DNA of 64,000 nt. Source: Dugong dugon (lineage: Eukaryota; Chordata; Mammalia; Sirenia; Dugongidae). The notes below the pieces were generated by a model. The model worked only from the letters and a program-made list of their open reading frames with translations, was not told the origin of the DNA and ran no database searches. The first letter of the stretch is position 1. Each line of letters opens with the position of its first letter. The stretch lies in assembly GCA_030035585.1 (NCBI GenBank), contig CM057477.1, positions 56,773,447-56,837,446 of the forward strand, in the 5' to 3' direction. Positions 58,201 to 64,000 of the stretch are shown here, in pieces. A program made the translations under genes and the position numbers.

Positions 58201-58544
58201 CTGAGAAGTAGCACCAGGGTGAAATTAACTGGAAGGCAATCGTTGCCCTTCTCCTCCTTCTGCTGGGGCTGCAATAAAAGCCTGCTCCAGAGTCTTTCTC
58301 AAATCCATCCCCTAGCACCATTCAAGATGTCTAACTGCATCGTATGCTACAAAGTATTTCAGTTTTGGTGGGGGTGGGATGGGGTGGAGGGCGAGTAAAA
58401 TCTAGCTGATAGGAGAAAAATTATCCAGCACAGACCATGGCACTGTTTATCACAAAGCTGGCTATTGGTGATTAAGTGATTTCTGTCTTTCAGTGAGTAC
58501 TCAGCCAATTTAATCTTCAGCTTTGTTATGTCTAACAGGCCACT
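55291..58544. other. Mostly unassigned 3.2 kb stretch
   Basis: Contains a GC-richer, purine-rich part at 56020-56400 with a 113-codon frame of no recognised family, an (ATT)n run at 56669-56712, and a G-rich strand at 58367-58391. No named repeat or gene is recognised. The frame at 56050-56391 is low-complexity (Gly/Arg/Lys-rich), so I do not call it a gene. Confidence 0.35.
58370..58391 (+). other. G-quadruplex-type motif
   Basis: Four G runs of 5, 3, 4 and 3 bases with spacers of 1, 2 and 4 bases on the plus strand. It fits the common G3N1-7 pattern. Whether it folds is not known. Confidence 0.7.
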
Positions 58545-58727
58545 GAGGAACCCTGATGGCACAATGGTTAAGAGCTCAGCAGCTAACTGAAAGGAAAGCA
58601 GTTTGAACCTGCCAGCTGCTCCACAGGAGAAAAGACCTGGCAAGCTTAGGACACCCTGTGGGGCAGTTGTACTCTGTCATATAGGGTCACTATGAGTCGG
58701 AATCGACAAGACGGCATCTAACAACAG
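58545..58727 (+). mobile_element. AfroSINE
   Basis: 'gaggaaccctgatggcacaatgg' head, 'gcagtttgaacctgccagctgctcc' B-box region, 'catatagggtcactatgagtcggaatcgac' body, and the tail 'gacggcatctaacaacag'. This tail is the LINE-like version ('cggca(t/c)ctaacaacaa') rather than 'cggcaacgggttt'. Confidence 0.92.
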
Positions 58728-58834
58728 TTCACTAGCTCTGTGAACGTATTCCTTTATACAGATAAGGAAACAGACAATTAACTGAGGGTTTAAATTTTAC
58801 TCCAAGTTTCTCAACTGTCTAGCAACTTATAATC

Positions 58835-59375
58835 TAAAAAATTAATTTGGTCCACCAATTCTAGTCTTAGATAGATACTCAAAAGATTTGAAAGCACAAA
58901 CACAGGTAGTTGTACACCAATGTTCACTGCAACACTATTCACAATAGTCAAAATGTGGAAACACCCTAACTGTTCATCAACTTTGAATGAATAAACCAAA
59001 TGTGGTACACACATAAAAGGGAATATTACTCAGCCATGAGAGAAATGCAGTCTTGGTACATGCTACAGCATGGATGAACCTTGACAACATTCTGTTGAGT
59101 GAAACAAGCCAGTCACAAAAGGCAAGTGTATAGAAACCGAAGTTTACTAGTGGTTACCACCGGCAAGCGAGCGGGAGGAGAAGAAGAGGCCTCAATCCTT
59201 AGTGGACAATAAGCTTCAGTTAAGGATGATGAGAAAATTTGGGAACGGATAAGGGAATGGCTGAAAAACATGATGAACGTGATCTCACTGAACCTTACAT
59301 GTGAAGACTGTCGAAATGTCAAGCATTTTCTTACATATGTGTTCGTAACAATTAAAAAAAATTTTTTTGAAAGAA
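58835..59375 (+). mobile_element. L1 LINE ORF2 end and 3' UTR
   Basis: 'agatagatactcaaaagatttgaaagcac', 'caccaatgttcactgcaacactattcacaatag', 'gaatattactcagccatgagag' and 'acatgctacagcatggatgaacc' are the ORF2 end. 'gtggttaccaccggcaag' starts the 3' UTR. It ends in an A-rich tail at 59352-59375. The coding part is fragmented. Confidence 0.85.
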
Positions 59376-60440
59376 ACTAATTTGGGTTAACAATGTCAAA
59401 TCAACAAAGTTATTTAATCATACAGCAGTGCTTGCTTGTGAAAGTAGCTAGTTTTAGAAATATATTGAAGGTACCTTGGTCTAGTCACATCCTTGAAGAA
59501 TTATATTTATTAGATAGACAAATGATACTAGACTGGGCAAGTTTGATAACAGTGGGAAGAGCAATGAGGTTTAATCGAGTCAGAAAGATGCTCAATAAAT
59601 ACAATAAATGAAGTACAAAAATAACAAAATGAAAATCCATCTGTCTGTATAGAAATGTGTGATGACTAAGAAGGAAACATCTGTGATGCTGAAAAAAGAC
59701 TATTAGCTGAAGTATTTTATTAATAGCCTCTTGGAAAATAAAACATTATTTATGACTGAATATTAAATTTGCTTAAAGAAGTACTTAGACATTAAGAAGT
59801 AATAGCTACAACTTCCAGACTATATGAAAAAGACATTAAATAAAGCATCTAAGAGCAACTCTAAAATATACACGTATATGTGTGTGTGTGTGTGTGTTTA
59901 TACAGTGAGGCTTATATTTAACAAGGATTTGTAATGAATAAATTGTTATATCAATGGGGAAATTCCTGTACAACTAAACGTCAAGATATATTTTAGATTT
60001 TAGGTTCAGTCACCCTTGCTGAGTAGGCATAAGGCCAGATGGAAGCTTATGGCTGCTATGTCAATACCTATGGAAAGTTGGTGTCTTCTCAGCTAGTCCA
60101 AATAAAGCCATTCCATCTGCCATAAACACTGGGCCCAAAGGCCATATTAATTTATAGTTTGCACTAAAAAAGTTAAAATTATTTTTACAGTGAAGGCATT
60201 TTTATAGGTTCTAGGAGAAAGAAAACTCAATGTGTGTTCCAAAGTACTTATTCCCTAGCAACTCTGAGGACATGTTCATGTTTGCATGTATAGGGAAATA
60301 ATAAAACAAACCTAATAGGATATTTTTTTGCTTGCCAGCATGAAATTAACTATCATGCTATTACTGTTTCCCCGGGGGTGAGATCTAGCTGATTCTCTTT
60401 AGCTTCTGCATCTTTAGTCTTCCCACTGCAATGATTGGTT

Positions 60441-60478
<38 letters not shown>

Positions 60479-61320
60479 CTTTTTAGCCACTTGATGGTTT
60501 TCTTTCCCAAATGAAAATACAGGGTACATTTTTGTCAGTCTTCCAGAAGTTAGTAAAGAAGACAACAGGAAGATAAAATACAGCAGGTAATTTAAATTTA
60601 TCTCCTTTCAAAATGAGATTTTCACAGTGCCTGAAAGTGCCAAGAAAATTTGCACCCAGATTCTTAGAGCTTATTAAGAACCCAAAAGTCATAGCATACT
60701 GAAGCTGAAGGACTTTGACCTCTGACTAGTTGCCCCAATCCTACTTCGCTGTAATACCCCCAGGCTCGAGGGAAGAGTGGCACCATTGCCCAGCGTTCTT
60801 GCTGCCATTTGAAATAAAGCCATAGATGTGAGTACCCTTCTACTCAACATCTATCTGCGAAACAGAACATGATGAAGGAAACTTCTTTCGAATTTGTATG
60901 TGATAATGGACAAGAAGGAATCATAAATCTTTGCTCATATTTTTAATCCTCTGCTCAGTACAATAAAATTTTATAACAGTTAAAAATATGAGACTTAAGT
61001 TCATTTATTTTTACTTCTGTAAAAGACTGATAAACATGCCTAATTAAGGCAGATAAAGAAGAAAGGGAAAAGAAAAAATGGATTCTCGGGTGCTCCTGTA
61101 TTACTGTTTTACTAGAATTACGCCAGACTCCACAGGAAGAGGAAAGTAGGAAAATCAGCTCTGATCGTCTCTTTCCCTCCATCTAAACATTAATGTGTGG
61201 GTCATTGATTCTTGGTGGGTTTTTTTGTACAATCCAAATTAAATGACATATTTGAAAGAATTTGAAAGTCTCAAGTGCTACATAAAGATAAGTTAGATGG
61301 GGAGCAATTTTAAATATATT
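59376..61320. other. Unassigned, mostly repeat-free stretch
   Basis: Contains (TG)n at 59878-59897 and (TA)n plus poly(T) at 60439-60478. The parts 59995-60160 and 60700-60850 are repeat-free with mixed composition. No gene is recognised. Confidence 0.35.
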
Positions 61321-61323
61321 TTT

Positions 61324-61603
61324 GTTGTTCTTGTGGTTGCCTGCTTTTGAGCTAGCCCCCCAACTCATGGCAACTCACTGTGATCCATAGAGTTTTCACT
61401 GGCTGATTTTCAGAAATAGATCATCAGGCCTTTCTTCCTAGTCAGCCTTTTTCTGTAAGCACTACTGAAACCTGCTCGTCATCAAAACACAAACCTTCAC
61501 TGACAAAAGGGTAGTGACTGCAATGAAGTGCATTGGTTGGGAATCAAACCTGAGTCTCCTTCATGGAAGACAAGAATTCTACCCCTTCACCACCACTGCC
61601 CTG
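61324..61603 (-). mobile_element. SINE with tRNA-Gly head
   Basis: Antisense. The right end 'gtgcattggttgggaatcaaacctgagtctcc..aagaattctaccccttcaccaccactgcc' is the complement of a full tRNA-Gly-like head. 'gatcatcaggcctttcttcctagtcagcc' is the LINE-derived module. The left end 'ttgttgttcttgtggttgcc' is the tail complement. Confidence 0.9.
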
Positions 61604-61606
61604 TTA

Positions 61607-61722
61607 GCCCTGGGGATCTACTTCCAAAAGATCACAGACTTGAAAACCCTATGAAGCAGTTGTACTCTGTTAACATGGGGTTGCCATGAGTCAGAATCAA
61701 CTCAACAGCATTTAACAACAAC
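61607..61722 (+). mobile_element. AfroSINE long-form fragment
   Basis: 'ggggatctacttccaaaagatcacagacttgaaaaccctatg' and 'gttgccatgagtcagaatcaactcaacagcatttaacaacaacc'. The tRNA-like head is missing. The copy abuts the opposite-strand tRNA-Gly SINE. Confidence 0.82.
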
Positions 61723-61764
61723 CAGTGTAAGTTATTCGTGAATACTTCCACTGTATTCATTATG

Positions 61765-61951
61765 AGTAAAGGTCAGTGAAAAAGAGGAAGACCCTCAACG
61801 AGATGGATTGACACAGTGGCTTCCACAATGGGCTCAAACAGAGCAGTGATTGTAAGGATGGCACAGGACCAGGCAGTGTTTCTTTCTGTTGTAATAGGGT
61901 TGCTATGAGTTGGGACTGACTTGACAGCACCTAAGAACAACAAACAACAAC
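61765..61951 (+). mobile_element. RTE LINE 3' tail fragment
   Basis: 'gaaaaagaggaagaccctcaacgagatggattgacacagtgg' encodes the RGRP..RW segment. 'ggcacaggaccaggcagtgtttc' and 'gttgggactgacttgacagcacctaag' form the end of the element. A short 5'-truncated insertion. Confidence 0.9.
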
Positions 61952-62718
61952 TCATTGTAAAACGATAGAGAAAGGAAGAATGGAAATTGCCTAGCCACAC
62001 AAGTCAACTGAGTAAGTCCTGGAAAAGATTAAGTCAGTAGATAAAAAATGTCAGGTCTGGATCAAATTCACTGGTAGACATATTGATTAATCTTCCAACC
62101 CATACCGAGTTCTCAGAGAAAGTTCATCACCCAAAGCTGCTAGAAAAATCCGCCTGGGTAACAAGTGACTTCAACCAGCCTGACTGAAGCTTATTGATGT
62201 TCTTCTGTGGTCAAACTTAAAAGATCCTGGACAGATCATCTCTCCGGATATTTGGATTTAGGATACTGAAAAATTAAATCTGTTAGATAATGGTATGTCC
62301 CTAAACTGAAAGGGCTTGTAGTCATAGCCAAACTTAGAACAATGGTAAGCCCATGCTGTTTACAAGCTAAAAGTCTGGGGAAGCAGAGAAAATCTAACTA
62401 CAGAGAGGTGGGAGAGAAGACAATGAGTCAACTGAGAAGCAAGAAAGTGGCCATGTGGTGCCATGAAGCATGGAAGATGTTAGCTTCAGTTCCTAATTTT
62501 CTACTTCTTGTCTTGCTGCAGCCTGACTGAACTTCATTCCCAGCCTAAATTAGCTCTGGGATTAACTATCATTAGCTTTCAGTACGTACACTTTTCATAA
62601 CCCATTTAAGATGATTTTTGTTTGTACACAATACACCGTATCCACAATGTGTGTGCATCCTTCTCTTAATGCTCTTAGCAATCATAGTCTATACCACACA
62701 AAATACTGCATTCCAGCT
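61952..62718. other. Unassigned stretch
   Basis: 'ctggatcaaattcactggtagacatattgattaatcttcc' through 'cttcattcccagcctaaattagctctggg' may be one unrecognised interspersed repeat. No gene is seen. Confidence 0.3.
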
Positions 62719-63099
62719 TATAATGGTTAAGGATATGTGTCAAATTGGCTATTCCATGATTCTCAGTGGTTTGGCAAATATTATTTAATTATCCTCCGTT
62801 TTGTGATTTGATGTAGATAGCCAATCAGTTGAAAGGGGAGTTTCCTTGGGGGTATGACCACTATATGCAGATACCTGGCAAAGTTTGCCCTCTCTGGATC
62901 CTGCATCTGACTTGTCATCCTCTAACCTCTGGTTCTTAGGACATGAGCTAGCAGCCTGCCATCTGACCTGCAGACTTTGGGATTCTCCACCTCCCACAGC
63001 CCCATGAGCTAGCAGCCTGTCATCTGACCTGCCGATTTTATTTATACATATACATATGCTTCACTGATTTTGCTTCTCTAGAAAACCCAGCCTAAGACA
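62719..63099 (+). mobile_element. 5' LTR of an ERVL-type element
   Basis: The LTR shares 'ccaatcagttgaaaggggagtttccttggg', 'aacctctggttcttaggacatgagc' and the end '..aaacccagcctaagaca' with the LTR at 42582-43100, but is shorter. It is directly followed by a primer-binding-like site, so it is the upstream LTR of a provirus fossil rather than a solo LTR. Confidence 0.8.
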
Positions 63100-64000
63100 T
63101 TTGGTACTAATAGTGGCTCTAGAGGAGCAGAATCGTAAGGATGAGTTTTCTGAATTAGTTCTCATGCTTGGCTAGTCTTAAAGGCACTGATGACTCTGTC
63201 TCCAGTAGTAAAGAGGGCACTGTTAATCCTTGGCATGAGGTGTCAATAGAAATACACAAAATATCACCACCAGTGAATCAGATATTTGTGAGAAATAAGG
63301 CTCTGGGTAATTGCATATTTGATATTTTTCTACAATTTTGTCAGAATGAGAAGTATAGGTAGCCGGCTGGTTAGTCCTGCTTTTTGAAAGAAAGAGATGA
63401 GCTCAGGGCTTCAGAATCACAGCTCAAGCACCACAAAAAAGACCTGAAAGTTGCCACTTATGCCCTGAAGGAATGACTTATTTCTTGTATTAACAGAGCT
63501 GATATTGTTGAAAACCAAACTCAGAGCTTTATCATTAAGAGTGGCTGAGTGACAATGTCAACTGAATTCCCAACTTCATATGGTATCTGAAGTTAAAGTG
63601 AGAGCATTGATTGGGAAGAAATGCAACCCTAAAACTTGGGCTGGGACATATGGGCAGATAATTAGGAACTGGGGACATCGAGGCCCTAAATTCTATTGAA
63701 TCACTCCTGCCAACAGAACCAGCCCTCTTATTCCCACTTGAAAAGATGACTCCACCTTTGTCTGCTAAGCTACCTTCCCTAGTAAAACAATTATACCTTC
63801 CACTCCCATCTGATGAGATTAACCCAGCTGTGCCTAAAGACACTTTGCGATATCACCTGAGGTGGTGCCTGGGGCATTACCTGGAGTATCACCTAAGGCA
63901 GATACCTTACCAGACATTGATAAATATCCCCAGGACCCACACCCACCACCCATTTTTGTTTATAGACCTATAACTAGACTTAAGTCCCAGCAAGCCCCAA
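63100..64000 (+). mobile_element. ERVL-type internal region (gag side), runs off the window
   Basis: It starts 'tttggtactaatagtggctc', close to the primer site complementary to tRNA-Leu (family form TGGTACCAGGAGTGG), the primer type of ERVL. The later text, 'atttttgtttatagacctataactagacttaagtcccagc', recalls ERVL gag-region sequence. It is an old, broken fossil and no intact frame is seen. The remainder, if present, lies beyond the right edge. Confidence 0.72.

Noticed and set aside
343-61722. The regularly recurring ~170-200 bp units as a CRISPR-like or satellite array.
   Set aside because: The copies are dispersed on both strands, each with its own target duplication; they are SINEs.

Overview
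The window looks like an AT-rich, intergenic or deep-intronic stretch of an afrotherian genome, most likely elephant (Loxodonta or Elephas type). The diagnostic signals are lineage-specific repeats: about 20 tRNA-derived AfroSINE copies, five copies of a second SINE with a tRNA-Gly(GCC)-like head, fragments of an RTE/BovB-like LINE whose 3' tail ends in (ACA)n, and an L1 3' end of the type I associate with elephant at the left edge. No host protein-coding exon, canonical tRNA, rRNA or other host gene could be supported. Nearly all open frames are short chance frames or lie inside repeats. All family names come from reading the sequence against remembered consensus patterns; no database search was run.

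Layout. 0-8 kb: L1 3' end, AfroSINE, a 2.4 kb RTE LINE, a MaLR-type solo LTR with a perfect 5-bp duplication, an AfroSINE inside an older AfroSINE, and two ancient LTR-like repeats. 8-24 kb: tRNA-Gly SINEs, a 56-bp Z-DNA-type alternating tract, L2 and MIR remnants, two RTE tails in tandem, an L1 3' end, two small DNA transposons with matching terminal inverted repeats, and long single-copy-looking stretches. 24-30.4 kb: an L1 split by an unassigned 1.4 kb GC-rich block, then a second old L1 interrupted by one MaLR LTR and four AfroSINEs. 30.4-38 kb: unassigned sequence, an AfroSINE split by a MaLR LTR, and two head-to-head L1s, one of them split by an RTE fragment. 38-50 kb: mostly unassigned, with a hAT-type element, an ERVL-type LTR, another MaLR LTR and a CpG-rich 0.9 kb island at about 46.1-46.9 kb. 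50-64 kb: a SINE cluster, an RTE fragment with the longest open frame in the window (YADD motif to the stop), L2 pieces, an L1 3' end, and at the right edge an ERVL-type LTR followed by a Leu-tRNA-like primer site and gag-side internal sequence that runs off the window.

How the parts fit. The RTE LINE appears to be the driver and both SINE families its passengers. They share its 3' tail (GACTCGACGGCA..TAACAACAACA type), and the tRNA-Gly SINE, with the long AfroSINE form, also carries sequence matching the LINE's 5' end. This resembles the BovB/Bov-A/Bov-tA arrangement of ruminants. Nested insertions with target duplications give relative ages: old L1, then AfroSINE, then at least one MaLR-type LTR. 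The best candidates for host function are the CpG-rich island and several repeat-free stretches that resemble conserved non-coding sequence.
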